This document shows positions 25,889-34,179 of a DNA stretch of 46,195 nt, in pieces; within the stretch, counting starts at the first letter, position 1; the number at the start of each line of letters is the position of its first letter. Under the pieces are notes generated by a model. The model was not told where the DNA came from. It worked only from the letters and a program-made list of their open reading frames with translations, and made no database searches. Where the stretch lies: the NCBI GenBank assembly GCA_017432005.1, contig JAFRKA010000019.1:1-46195 (forward strand), given 5' to 3'. A program made the position numbers and the translations under genes. Origin of the DNA: Erysipelotrichaceae bacterium (GTDB taxonomy: Bacteria > Bacillota_I > Bacilli_A > Erysipelotrichales > Erysipelotrichaceae).

Positions 25889-26929
25889 CTACCCCGCATA
25901 CATGAGATACTGCAGCAGCAGTATCAGCAATGTCACACCCACAAAGACGCCGATCCTGATGCCGTTGAGCTTGCCGATATCGGCCGGCAGTTCACCGACG
26001 AATTTACCGGTCTGGCCGTTCATCGCAAACGTATACATCTTGCCCCTGTATTTGATATTGAGCAGCCACATCGGATACATCACATATTCCTGTCTTCCCT
26101 GATTGATCATGATACTTGATGATGAAGGAACGCAGGTGTCGTACATCGACGTCGTCGAAGCAAACAGTGAAGTGGTGGAATTGGCGATACGGCTGTTGGC
26201 CTTATCTCTTGATTCCTCCACGTTGATATCATATTTATCAGCCAGAAAACCGGCCAGATAATTATCAGTGAATTCTCTGGCAGCCGAGATATCGAACGGT
26301 TCGACCGATTCGGTCAGTTCATCCGAGATCTTGCTGGAAGCATCGACCGGAACATCCGCAAAATTCACTGAACCGGAGCGGAACAGTTTGTAATAGCTGG
26401 TCTCGACATAGTTGTAGTTGGCATCGGACCAGTAACGGTTTCTGGTCGCATCGAACCACATCCTGGCGTTGGCTTTACCGCCGAAGATCCAGAAAGGCAC
26501 ATAGATGCCCTTGATCTCATCGATAACAGCTTCACTCGTAAATTCTCTGGGCAGCAGTGTCTTGCCTCTTAAAAATTCACGGTATTTCTCCTTGGCCTGT
26601 TTCTTGTCAAATTTGAAAGGAATGACCCTTTTCGGTTTATAGATCCCGGAGACATTGCTGGTCATGACGACCGGATTGCCGCAGTATGGGCAGCTCGTTG
26701 CTGCCGTATTTCTGTCAGCCATGATCGTTCCGCCGCATGATTTGCAGGTATAGACCAGGACATTCTCATCATCCCAGGTCTCACCGTCGACGACGTAATG
26801 ATCGTCTTCGTCAAAAATCTCAGGATCAAAAGTTCCGTCACAATAAGGACATTTCAGTTTCTGACTCTTAGTGTCAAATTCTAAACGGCCTCCACAGTTA
26901 GGACACTTGAAATCTTTTAATTCACTCAT
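25889..26929 (-). CDS. ydjG: Zinc-ribbon membrane protein (YdjG)
   Basis: The 346-residue protein starts with paired zinc ribbons (CPNCGG, CPYCDG, CKSCGG, CPYCGN within the first 90 residues), followed by a mostly soluble region and a C-terminal membrane segment (about 322-342). This is the YdjG layout and it is the first gene of the operon. GAAGG precedes the ATG and a TATAAT lies at 26950-26955. In Bacillus the operon is preceded by pspA and controlled by sigma-W; here no pspA is adjacent and no sigma-W-like promoter is evident. Confidence 0.83.
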   Translation of the reverse strand: MSELKDFKCPNCGGRLEFDTKSQKLKCPYCDGTFDPEIFDEDDHYVVDGETWDDENVLVYTCKSCGGTIMADRNTAATSCPYCGNPVVMTSNVSGIYKPKRVIPFKFDKKQAKEKYREFLRGKTLLPREFTSEAVIDEIKGIYVPFWIFGGKANARMWFDATRNRYWSDANYNYVETSYYKLFRSGSVNFADVPVDASSKISDELTESVEPFDISAAREFTDNYLAGFLADKYDINVEESRDKANSRIANSTTSLFASTTSMYDTCVPSSSSIMINQGRQEYVMYPMWLLNIKYRGKMYTFAMNGQTGKFVGELPADIGKLNGIRIGVFVGVTLLILLLQYLMYAG

Positions 26930-26949
26930 ACAAACTACCTTCAGGTATA

Positions 26950-26955
26950 ATTATA
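26950..26955 (-). promoter_or_regulatory. -10 box of ydjGHI
   Basis: TATAAT on the minus strand lies 20 bases before the ydjG ATG. It suggests a vegetative-type promoter, with a leader of about 14 bases. Confidence 0.4.
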
Positions 26956-26978
26956 CACTTTTTTCATTTCTGAAAATA

Positions 26979-27004
26979 TAAAAACAGTACCTGTAAAGTA
27001 CTGT
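26979..27004 (-). terminator. Terminator of VTC module A
   Basis: ACAGTAC (26984-26990) pairs with GTACTGT (26998-27004). On the minus strand the stem is followed by TTTTTATA. It begins at the stop codon of the carbohydrate-binding lipoprotein gene. Confidence 0.7.
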
Positions 27005-28494
27005 CAGTGATGGTGATCTCCGCCTCCCGAAGACTGTCCTGGAGGCATCTGTCCCTCACCCGGAGACTGGCCTTCAGGCGGCTCAGAGCCGCCTGGAAAG
27101 CCATTATCGTTATTGCCGTTGTCACCGCCCGGGAAACCGCCTCCCGGACCGCCGCCGCCAAACTGGTTGCTGATCTCATCTACCTCTTCACCGTTGACGG
27201 TGACTGTACCGCCGCTGAGCTCTGCACCCGAATCATAATCGAACGGGAATTGCGCTGTAATAGCGACCGTACCGCCTTTTATGTAGATATATCCGTTGGA
27301 ATCGATACCGTCCGTATCGCCCTGTCCCATGTTGATGGTGAGCTTTCCGCCGGTGATCTCTACCGTCGGTGTATAGGCACTGCTCTTGGCACCCGCATTG
27401 ATGCCGTCATCGGAAGCATTGATCGTGATATCGCCTCCGCTGATCAGCACATATGTAGCTTCGATGCCTTCGGCTGCCGTTATATCGAGTTTGCCATCAG
27501 AGATCTCCACCTTCTGATCCGCATGGATGGCGTCATCTCCGGATTCGATCTCAAATGTACCTCCGCCGATCAGTACATCGCTGTCGCAATGGATCGCATC
27601 GTCAACGGTATCGATCTTAAACGTACCGTTTGAGATATCGATCATCCCGGCTGATTTGATCGCTTTATATGAATCAGCAGAATTTGATTTTGCACAGCTG
27701 ATCACGAAATCACCGCCTGTTATATTGACCAGTGAGTAACCGTAGATCGCATCCGCATAAGTCTCGATCACAAAATCACCACCGGTGATATAGACATATC
27801 CGCGGTATTCATCACTGCTGTTGTCCGACTTCAGGGCATCCTTGTATGTAACGAGATTGAATGTTCCATCGCGGATCTTCAGACAGTCTTTTCCTCTTAA
27901 ACCTTGTCCGGCCGTTTCGATATTGTAGGTACCACCGGTTATGATCAGGTCGTCCTTGGAGACGATACCGTGATTGTAGGATGACTTCAGATTAAGTGTT
28001 CCATTGCCGTTGATGATCAGATCGGCTTTGGAATAGATCAGGGCATCGACGGAATTGTCGTCGATCTGCTCATAATCCCCTGAATCAGTGATCGTGTTAT
28101 TGCTTCCTTCAGCCAGCGTGATCGTGATCTCATCGCCGTTGATGATGTAGATGCCGGCAAAGTCCTCAGCGTTGATCGTCACATTGTTGAGTACCAGTCT
28201 GACGTCGTCATTGTCCGCAACATCGACGATCACACTTGCGCCGTTCATCTGCCCTTCAAGGATGTAGGTTCCGCCTTTGGTGATCTTTACATCTTCATCT
28301 CCCAAAGAGATATATGTCGAACCGCTGATCGCATATTCACTGTCTATATCAGCTTCCCTGAAACTCAGATCATATGCGGTCGCCGGACCGTCGTTATCGT
28401 TATCGCCTTTCCCGGTGTTATCGGATATTACCGTATTGCAGCCGCTCAGCAGCAATAAAGCTAGCACCGTGATAAGCGCTGTTATCTTTTTCAT
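27004..28494 (-). CDS. Carbohydrate-binding lipoprotein, Cthe_2159 type
   Basis: The 496-residue protein has a lipobox LSGC (Cys19) and a long right-handed beta-helix built from about 20-residue turns with GG-T/N-F/I steps (for example GGDFVIETYADAIYG, GGTFEIESGDDAIH). The D-D-A-I-H/N loops resemble the calcium sites of the Cthe_2159 polygalacturonate-binding family. The last 60 residues are Gly/Pro/Asp-rich and end in His. It would sit on the outer surface and bind an acidic polymer. It follows the VTC and DUF4956 genes, so it probably works with whatever polymer that module makes. Confidence 0.82.
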   Translation of the reverse strand: MKKITALITVLALLLLSGCNTVISDNTGKGDNDNDGPATAYDLSFREADIDSEYAISGSTYISLGDEDVKITKGGTYILEGQMNGASVIVDVADNDDVRLVLNNVTINAEDFAGIYIINGDEITITLAEGSNNTITDSGDYEQIDDNSVDALIYSKADLIINGNGTLNLKSSYNHGIVSKDDLIITGGTYNIETAGQGLRGKDCLKIRDGTFNLVTYKDALKSDNSSDEYRGYVYITGGDFVIETYADAIYGYSLVNITGGDFVISCAKSNSADSYKAIKSAGMIDISNGTFKIDTVDDAIHCDSDVLIGGGTFEIESGDDAIHADQKVEISDGKLDITAAEGIEATYVLISGGDITINASDDGINAGAKSSAYTPTVEITGGKLTINMGQGDTDGIDSNGYIYIKGGTVAITAQFPFDYDSGAELSGGTVTVNGEEVDEISNQFGGGGPGGGFPGGDNGNNDNGFPGGSEPPEGQSPGEGQMPPGQSSGGGDHHH

Positions 28495-28517
28495 GATTGT
28501 GACCTCCGATAAGGTTT

Positions 28518-29192
28518 CTATAATTCATCCCTGTTGGTCGCCGGTCTGCTGCACATGATCTCGAGGTTGCCGTTTCTGGTCCTGAGTTCATCGATCATCT
28601 TTCTGACCTTGTCAGGATCTTTCATGGTGATGTGATAATCAAGTCTGAACAGCGATCCTAAAGTAAGTGTCTTGATCGAATCCAGTTCATAGGAATCAGT
28701 ATACTTTTTAAGGATATCTTCAAAGACTTCATCGTAATTCAGAGATTCCGGGATCGTGATCTTCAGCGTCCTTTCATTGTCGGATACTGAACCGAAGCCA
28801 GTGATCGTCAGCAGGAACATGACCGCTGAAAGAAGGAGCGTAAAGATACCGGCAATGGCTATATAGCCTGTTCCGCAGATGATACCGATCGTCATATCAA
28901 TGAAGACTGCCACCAGTTCCTTGGCATTGCCCTTGACGGAACGAAATCTGATCAAGGCAAACGATCCGGCCACAGATAAGCCCATGCCCAGATTGTCGTT
29001 TACCAGCATGATGACGACCGTCTCTACGGCCGGGATCAGGACTAATGCCGTGATGAATGACTTGGTATATGTGTTTTTGTACATGAAGACCAGTGACAGT
29101 ATCAGTCCGAATACCATGCTGCAGATGATCGCCAGCAGGAACTGTCCCAGTGTCAGTGATCCTGTAAAAATACTGCTTAAAATGTTAGTCAT
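28518..29192 (-). CDS. DUF4956 membrane protein, module A
   Basis: The 224-residue protein has about four membrane segments, with the family core SFALIRFRSVKGNAKEL followed by GIICGTG, and a C-terminal soluble domain (about 140-215, ACT-like). It overlaps the VTC gene by ATGA and precedes the carbohydrate-binding lipoprotein. DUF4956 proteins commonly accompany VTC-domain proteins; a role as membrane partner or channel for the product is inference. Confidence 0.85.
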   Translation of the reverse strand: MTNILSSIFTGSLTLGQFLLAIICSMVFGLILSLVFMYKNTYTKSFITALVLIPAVETVVIMLVNDNLGMGLSVAGSFALIRFRSVKGNAKELVAVFIDMTIGIICGTGYIAIAGIFTLLLSAVMFLLTITGFGSVSDNERTLKITIPESLNYDEVFEDILKKYTDSYELDSIKTLTLGSLFRLDYHITMKDPDKVRKMIDELRTRNGNLEIMCSRPATNRDEL

Positions 29193-29872
29193 AGATTTAT
29201 TCTCCTTACTTCTGATAGAAATGCTGTTCCAACTTTTGAAAAACTGTGCGGATATACTTTGAGCTCATCAAGGATCTGTGTGAGCCACAGCGGCATCGCC
29301 TCCGGGATCTTCAGTTCCATGACCGTCATCTCGGTCACCGCCTTGTCATTTTTGTCTGACCTGAGCGAGAGATCTTTCATCCGATAGGCGATATCCCGAT
29401 CGAATGTGATACGAAGTCTCTTGTCTTGTTTCCCCACATAGGATGTCCTGGTACAGCCGATATAGACGGCCGGCTTTACCTTTCCATAGTAGTTCAGCGC
29501 ATACTTTATCTCATTGCCGATCTGTTCATCGACAAAATCGGCTGTATATATATCGTCGATAACATCTGCACATCTGGCTTTGGTCCTTCTCTTGTAGACG
29601 ATGCCGTCAAGTTTCTTCTTGAATTCGACGAAGACCATATCATCATCGGCAGCTTCATCGTAAGACCTGATCCTGAGCTTTTCCTTGTACTCAGGTTTCT
29701 CGATGGATCTTCTGATCATTTCGAATCTTTCGTTATCGTAATAGATCGATCTGATCTTCGATTCATAGAACATGTCAGGTTCGACATAGTCTTTGAGTTT
29801 TTCCAGAAGCATCTGATACTGCTGTTCAGTGAGCAGATATTTCTTTTCGAATCTTCTGAATGTTTCCTTCAT
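29189..29872 (-). CDS. VTC-domain polyphosphate-polymerase-like protein, module A
   Basis: The 227-residue soluble protein is a VTC domain alone. The tunnel-type basic and acidic residues are in place: FRRFEKKYLL at the start, EKLRIRSYD (64-72), VEFKKK (82-87), YKRRTKA (93-99), ELKIPE (186-191) and SFSKVGTAF near the end. In eukaryotes this fold (Vtc4) makes polyphosphate from ATP in a tunnel lined with such residues. The SD and start codon sit in a perfect hairpin (29870-29887). It is the first gene of VTC, DUF4956, carbohydrate-binding lipoprotein. Confidence 0.85.
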   Translation of the reverse strand: MKETFRRFEKKYLLTEQQYQMLLEKLKDYVEPDMFYESKIRSIYYDNERFEMIRRSIEKPEYKEKLRIRSYDEAADDDMVFVEFKKKLDGIVYKRRTKARCADVIDDIYTADFVDEQIGNEIKYALNYYGKVKPAVYIGCTRTSYVGKQDKRLRITFDRDIAYRMKDLSLRSDKNDKAVTEMTVMELKIPEAMPLWLTQILDELKVYPHSFSKVGTAFLSEVRRINL

Positions 29873-29887
29873 AAGGCTCTCCTTATG
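29870..29887 (-). promoter_or_regulatory. Hairpin enclosing the ribosome binding site and start codon of VTC-A
   Basis: On the minus strand CATAAGG (29887-29881), AGAG and CCTTATG (29876-29870) form a 7-bp stem. The AAGGAG site lies in the first arm and loop and the AUG in the second arm. A TATAAT at 29895-29890 is so close that the transcript may start within the first arm, so the full stem may not be in the mRNA. Confidence 0.45.
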
Positions 29888-29949
29888 CCATTATATTAAT
29901 TTTTCCGTGTGAATTCTATCTGAACCATATGTTAAAACTTCCTGAAATC

Positions 29950-29974
29950 AAAAAAATCCTGCCATCTGCAGGAT
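29950..29974 (-). terminator. Terminator of corA
   Basis: ATCCTGC (29956-29962) pairs with GCAGGAT (29968-29974), followed on the minus strand by a run of T. It lies just after the corA stop. Confidence 0.75.
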
Positions 29975-29981
29975 CTTGAGC

Positions 29982-30914
29982 TCAGAACATCTTTTTATGT
30001 TTGAAATACTGATAGACACACATCGAGGCGATAGCAGCGACCACGATGACGATGATGAAGGCATAAGGTGAATTCTCAAACGGAACACCGTCGATATTCA
30101 TGCCGTAGGCATCAAAGATCAGACTCGGGATCGTGATGACGATAGCCGCGATCGCAATGAACTTCTGAACGACGTTCATATTGTTGGAAATGACTGACGA
30201 ATAAGCATCCATCGTACCGTTGATGACTCCAGAGTAGGTATCCGCCATCTCGGTCGCCTGTCTGTTTTCGATGATGACATCCTCCAGCAGATCCTCATCT
30301 TCCTCGTTTCTGGTGACAGATGCCGTTTTGGTCAGCTTCTCCAAAACCGCACTGTTTCCTTTAAGCGAAGTCGTGAAGTACAGCAGGCTTCTGCCCAGTT
30401 CCATCATCTCCAGCAGAGCCTGATTCTCGATGGAACGGTGCAGGACGACTTCCAGCTGTTCCGACTGTTTGTTTATCTGACGCAGATTCTTGAGATACAT
30501 CTTGGAATTCTCCAGCAGGATCTGCAGTAACAGTCTGTTCTTTTTTCTGGTATCGACGCTCTTTCTCGCCCTGGCGCCGAAATTCAGGATCGGTGTCGAT
30601 TCCAGACAGATCGTAATAAAAGCGTCCCTGGTGATGATCATACCTAACGGTATCGTGATGAAACGGTCTTTACCGCCTTTTTCAGCTACAGAAGGAATAT
30701 CGACCAGAATCAGCGTATAATTGTCTTCCTTGGTGATATATGATGTCTCTTCTTCATCCAGCGGAGCTCTCAGGTCATCAGCGTCGATATCATATCTTTC
30801 GCCGATCTCCTGCAGTTCTTTTTCCGTCGGATGGATCAGAGAGATCCAGCAGTCCTTCTGCGGTTCATCGATCTGTTCAAGAACGCCTTTTTTAGTAAGA
30901 TATATTTTTATCAT
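29982..30914 (-). CDS. corA: CorA-family magnesium transporter
   Basis: The 310-residue protein has the CorA layout: a cytoplasmic alpha/beta domain, long helices (about 130-250) and two C-terminal membrane segments (about 250-268 and 284-303) with the selectivity motif GMN at 271-273 after DAY. CorA channels take up Mg2+ (some Co2+ or Ni2+). GGGGAAA before the ATG is the ribosome binding site. The gene has a promoter at about 31048-31076, a small leader ORF and a hairpin in the roughly 130-base leader, suggesting translation-linked control. Confidence 0.9.
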   Translation of the reverse strand: MIKIYLTKKGVLEQIDEPQKDCWISLIHPTEKELQEIGERYDIDADDLRAPLDEEETSYITKEDNYTLILVDIPSVAEKGGKDRFITIPLGMIITRDAFITICLESTPILNFGARARKSVDTRKKNRLLLQILLENSKMYLKNLRQINKQSEQLEVVLHRSIENQALLEMMELGRSLLYFTTSLKGNSAVLEKLTKTASVTRNEEDEDLLEDVIIENRQATEMADTYSGVINGTMDAYSSVISNNMNVVQKFIAIAAIVITIPSLIFDAYGMNIDGVPFENSPYAFIIVIVVAAIASMCVYQYFKHKKMF

Positions 30915-30930
30915 TCGTTTCCCCTTTCCC

Positions 30931-30948
30931 CTGACCGGTGGCGGTCAG
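30931..30948 (-). promoter_or_regulatory. Hairpin in the corA leader next to the ribosome binding site
   Basis: CTGACCG (30942-30948 on the minus strand) pairs with CGGTCAG (30931-30937) around a 4-base loop. The corA ribosome binding site follows directly. CCTTT at about 30953-30957 could instead pair with AAAGG of that site, so two folds compete. Confidence 0.5.
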
Positions 30949-30975
30949 CGTAAAAAGGAACCGTCACTTGTCATA

Positions 30976-31023
30976 TTACGTTTCGTTAGTGTCATATTGA
31001 TCGTGATACGGACCAGCGTCCAT
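30976..31023 (-). CDS. Leader peptide ORF upstream of corA (15 residues)
   Basis: ATG at 31023 follows a near-ideal AGGGGGTGA site (31028-31036) and opens a 15-codon frame reading MDAGPYHDQYDTNET, ending in TAA. It lies within the transcript that starts at the promoter 31048-31076 and ends 62 bases before the corA start. The peptide is rich in Asp, Tyr and His. Leader peptides with acidic or proline-rich stretches control Mg2+ transporter genes in enteric bacteria (mgtL, corL); a similar role here is inference. Confidence 0.6.
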   Translation of the reverse strand: MDAGPYHDQYDTNET

Positions 31024-31047
31024 TTCTTCACCCCCTCTTACACTAAT

Positions 31048-31076
31048 ATTCTAGTTTCAGAAAAAAGGAAAAACAA
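31048..31076 (-). promoter_or_regulatory. Promoter of corA and its leader
   Basis: On the minus strand TTGTTT (31076-31071), a 17-base spacer and TAGAAT (31053-31048) form a sigma-A-type promoter. The expected start near 31041 gives a leader of about 127 bases. Confidence 0.6.
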
Positions 31077-31083
31077 CAGGATA

Positions 31084-32217
31084 TCACACAAATTCAGTAT
31101 CGATATTGACCTGGATCTCCTTATCCGGATAATACTTCTTCATGTATTCCCTGAAACCGCCTATCACTTCTGCAGGTTCAGCATCATAATCCAGGACGAG
31201 ATCACAATAGATCCTGTTGGTATCAGGATCATGATATACGGCATGATAGCTCTTCACATGTTCTTCATTTCTGACATAGGCAGCGATCGTTCTGATCAGT
31301 TCATCTGCCTTCTCACCATTCGGATCGACAGCGTAGAAACCGAAGACCATCACGACATTATACTTCTCATGGATGCGGATCTGCAGCTGTCTGAGGATCG
31401 GATACATCTCACCGATCGACTTTGAATGATCCAGTTCGACATTGACTGATCCCGTATAGGCATCAGGACCGTAATCATGAAGGACCATGTCTACGGCATT
31501 GATAATGCCTTTCGTATTCCTGATCTCGCTGTACAGCTCATTTACCAGCTGCTTCTCAGCCGGCTGGCCGAGCAGTTTGGAGATCGTCGATCTGAGGATA
31601 TCGACACCGGCTTTGACGATCATGCAGGAAGTGAAAAGACCGACATAGGCATCGATCGATACCGAAGCAAGCAGATAGATCAGAGCTGAAGCGATCGTCA
31701 GCACGGAACCGTATGAATCATTGCGGCATTCGACACCGACTGCTTCAAGAGTGTCCGATTCAGCCTTGCGTCCCATGGAGACCGTATAGTTTCCCAGCAT
31801 GAATTTGATGATGGCAGTTACTGCAACGACGACCAGGGAAACATAGGATATCTTGACCTCCTCGGGATTGAACATCAGTCTGATGGATTCACTGATCATC
31901 TGGATACCGCCATAGATGATCAATATCGATATGACAAGCCCGGTAAGATATTCGATCCTTCCGTAGCCGAAAGGATGATCGGCATTCGGCTTCTTCTGAG
32001 CCAGTTTCGTACCGATCAGAGTAAGCAGACTCGAAAGCACATCAGCGGCGTTGTTAACACCTTCTGAAACGATCGCGATCGATGACGAAAGAAGACCGAC
32101 AACGATCTTTGAAAGGGCGATCAGCACATTGACGATGATGTTGAGTATCGAAGTGGCCGAGATGATACCTTCCCGGCTGTTTTTGTCCAATTTAAAAATT
32201 CTGTATATGAGTTCCAT
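31084..32217 (-). CDS. Cation diffusion facilitator (CDF) metal exporter
   Basis: The 377-residue protein has six membrane segments in the first 210 residues, the HPFGYGR loop typical of the family, and a C-terminal cytoplasmic metal-binding domain (about 215-300) with an extra tail to 377. The metal ligands in TM2 (SEGVNNAADV) and TM5 (CRNDSYG) are Asn/Asp rather than the His/Asp of zinc exporters, which points to Mn2+, Fe2+ or Mg2+. It exports cations using proton exchange. A TATAAT only 7 bases before the ATG and no ribosome binding site suggest a leaderless mRNA. Confidence 0.87.
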   Translation of the reverse strand: MELIYRIFKLDKNSREGIISATSILNIIVNVLIALSKIVVGLLSSSIAIVSEGVNNAADVLSSLLTLIGTKLAQKKPNADHPFGYGRIEYLTGLVISILIIYGGIQMISESIRLMFNPEEVKISYVSLVVVAVTAIIKFMLGNYTVSMGRKAESDTLEAVGVECRNDSYGSVLTIASALIYLLASVSIDAYVGLFTSCMIVKAGVDILRSTISKLLGQPAEKQLVNELYSEIRNTKGIINAVDMVLHDYGPDAYTGSVNVELDHSKSIGEMYPILRQLQIRIHEKYNVVMVFGFYAVDPNGEKADELIRTIAAYVRNEEHVKSYHAVYHDPDTNRIYCDLVLDYDAEPAEVIGGFREYMKKYYPDKEIQVNIDTEFV

Positions 32218-32224
32218 ATCATCT

Positions 32225-32230
32225 ATTATA
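32225..32230 (-). promoter_or_regulatory. -10 box 7 bases before the CDF start codon
   Basis: TATAAT (minus strand) is followed by 7 bases and ATG. A start of transcription at the usual distance falls on the A of ATG. No -35 hexamer is convincing. Confidence 0.4.
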
Positions 32231-32272
32231 ATGCTCTGCGTTATTGCAGGGCATCATATTTGATCAATTCTT

Positions 32273-32647
32273 TTAAGCTTTCCAGAGTGAATGCAGATTG
32301 CAATATGCATATACTGCTTCTACTTCATCACCTTCACACAAAGCGAAGCAGGCCTTCGGTTCATCACCAGGTTTCAGAGCCTTGCGCTGATTGCCCTGTT
32401 TCGTCTGAACAGCGATCCATTCGATGTAGTGCTCTTCCAGCATCGGGTGAGCTACACTGCCTACCGTCACGGTGACGATATTGCCGTTGACTTCATAGAC
32501 CGGGATGTGCTTTTCAGTTGATGCTTCTGTAGTGCCGGCTACGATCTCTTCCATCGGTTCGCCACAGCACATGATCGGACAGCCTTTTTTCTTGACGATT
32601 GCGATCATCTGTCCGCATTTCTTACAGCGGTAAAACTTCATTTCCAT
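32273..32647 (-). CDS. dfx: Desulfoferrodoxin (superoxide reductase)
   Basis: The 124-residue protein has both iron sites of the two-centre class: Cys8, Cys11, Cys27 and Cys28 (CKKC and CC) for the desulforedoxin site, and Glu45-Lys46-His47 (EKHIP), His67 (HPM), His73 (EHYIEWI), Cys116 and His119 (CNLHSLW) for the catalytic site. It reduces superoxide to hydrogen peroxide without releasing oxygen, as expected in an anaerobe. AAGGAG precedes the ATG. It has the same direction as the neighbouring zinc-ribbon gene, 21 bases upstream. Confidence 0.93.
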   Translation of the reverse strand: MEMKFYRCKKCGQMIAIVKKKGCPIMCCGEPMEEIVAGTTEASTEKHIPVYEVNGNIVTVTVGSVAHPMLEEHYIEWIAVQTKQGNQRKALKPGDEPKACFALCEGDEVEAVYAYCNLHSLWKA

Positions 32648-32668
32648 CTTTTTTTCTCCTTTATCTGT

Positions 32669-33484
32669 TTATCCTACTTTATTGCCGCATTTAGGGCAGA
32701 ATACTGTACCTGGATCAGTGATCTTCTCACCGCATTTCGAGCAGAAGAACTCCGTGAAAGACGCCGGTCTGGCCGTACCGCATTTCACACAGAAATTGCC
32801 GGTATTCTTCGCACCGCACTTCGGACAGTACCATTCACTGTCGCTTGTACCTGAATCATAGTTGAATTTGAACGCAGAGCGGTCATCATTGAAGACCTTG
32901 CCGCAGATGATCCGGCAGATATCCTTGGCCATCTGCAGATAATCCTGATAGACCGGACCGTTTGGATCCTCTGGTTTATCAGAAGTCAGTTCAAAATCGA
33001 TATCATCAAAGAAAGGGTTGTTCACATCGAAATGAACTTTGTAGGTATATTCGTAATCGTATTTCGGAGGATCATAACTGATCTCTTTTCCTTCCGCATC
33101 TTTGTATAAGATCTCATCTCTGTCTTCTTCGATCTTCACATCGACGCCTTTGACATCATCGAAACTGATGATATCCGGATTGACATTGCGCCAATTTGAA
33201 GCGCTCGTGACCACGAACTGCTTTCTGTTCTCATCGATATAGACTTTGCAGCGCTTGCCTATAATCTTGGTCGGATTGAACAGTTTCAGTGCTTCAGCGT
33301 TCTTTTCCCGGTAATCAAGCTGTTCCTTGATCGCCGCTACACTGGTGTGCCGGCGTCCGGAGAACCACGGTGAAAGCTTCGAAGCGCAATCCTTGCACAT
33401 ATTGCCGTCATCAAGTTTCCTGTTGCCCAAGAGTTTTATCTCCTTGCCGCAGATATCACAATACTTCTTGTCAAACAATCCCAT
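32669..33484 (-). CDS. Zinc-ribbon protein with DUF4428-like N-terminus
   Basis: The 271-residue protein begins with a Cys-rich segment (YCDICGKE then CKDCASKL, DUF4428-like) and has a middle region related to PH-like domains (about 65-200), then two zinc ribbons (CPKCGA/CVKCGT and CSKCGE/CPKCGN). Such proteins are common in Firmicutes but have no known role. GGAGG precedes the ATG. It probably shares a transcript with dfx downstream. Confidence 0.72.
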   Translation of the reverse strand: MGLFDKKYCDICGKEIKLLGNRKLDDGNMCKDCASKLSPWFSGRRHTSVAAIKEQLDYREKNAEALKLFNPTKIIGKRCKVYIDENRKQFVVTSASNWRNVNPDIISFDDVKGVDVKIEEDRDEILYKDAEGKEISYDPPKYDYEYTYKVHFDVNNPFFDDIDFELTSDKPEDPNGPVYQDYLQMAKDICRIICGKVFNDDRSAFKFNYDSGTSDSEWYCPKCGAKNTGNFCVKCGTARPASFTEFFCSKCGEKITDPGTVFCPKCGNKVG

Positions 33485-33611
33485 CAGATTATCCTCCTTA
33501 TATGAATGATGTGTAATCCTTTTACGTCTTCATTATACATTAAATAACAAGTCATTGCTTCTTCTGCAGCTGATCACAACAGCACGATCAAAAAGATTTT
33601 TATTACAGGTA

Positions 33612-33640
33612 TTGACAGTCACGTGAACCTCTGATATAAT
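33612..33640 (+). promoter_or_regulatory. Consensus sigma-A promoter of the DUF4342 gene
   Basis: TTGACA (33612-33617), a 17-base spacer and TATAAT (33635-33640) match the consensus exactly. It is the strongest promoter in the window and drives the gene at 33699 with a leader of about 52 bases. Confidence 0.9.
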
Positions 33641-33698
33641 CAAATTACCATGAAGGTAATAGTGTAAATCATGGCTGTTATCATAAGGAGGTAAAATC

Positions 33699-34130
33699 AT
33701 GAACTTTACTATTAATGAAGTCGATCAGGTCATCGAAAGAACCGGATGCAGCTACGAGGAAGCCAAGGAAGCTCTCTTACAGACAGATGGTGATGTCGTT
33801 GATGCGATCATCCTGCTGGAAGGCGAAGCCGAAAAAGATATCGGCTCACGCATCAGAGATTTTATGGAAGATTCAGAAAAGTCAGCTGAATCAGTTATTG
33901 AGAAGATCAAGGAAGCTATCAGAAAAGGCAGCGTTTCCAAGATCGTCGTCAGAAACAGCGAAGGTAAGGACGTTACTTCCGTATCCGTCAATACCGGTGT
34001 AGCCATCGGCGGCTTTGCCCTGATGATCAATGCTTTACCACTGGCGATTATCTCAGGACTCGTTGCCAAATACGGCCTCAAATATCAGTTCGTGGTCGTA
34101 GATGAAGACGGTTCAGAAAAAATCTTCTAA
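33699..34130 (+). CDS. UBA-like/DUF4342 protein
   Basis: The 143-residue protein has an N-terminal UBA-like helix bundle (about 3-42, VDQVIERTGCSYEEAKEALL with the DGDVVDAI turn) and a C-terminal DUF4342 domain with a hydrophobic stretch (about 103-123). Function is unknown; the UBA-like part may bind a protein partner. A consensus promoter and AAGGAGG site suggest high expression. It stands alone, ended by a terminator at 34139. Confidence 0.78.
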   Translation: MNFTINEVDQVIERTGCSYEEAKEALLQTDGDVVDAIILLEGEAEKDIGSRIRDFMEDSEKSAESVIEKIKEAIRKGSVSKIVVRNSEGKDVTSVSVNTGVAIGGFALMINALPLAIISGLVAKYGLKYQFVVVDEDGSEKIF

Positions 34131-34138
34131 ATGACAAA

Positions 34139-34168
34139 GCCCGGTTAATTAACACCGGGCATTTTTTT
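34139..34168 (+). terminator. Terminator of the DUF4342 gene
   Basis: GCCCGGT (34139-34145) pairs with ACCGGGC (34154-34160), followed by ATTTTTTTG. Confidence 0.85.
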
Positions 34169-34179
34169 GTTTTATCTTC

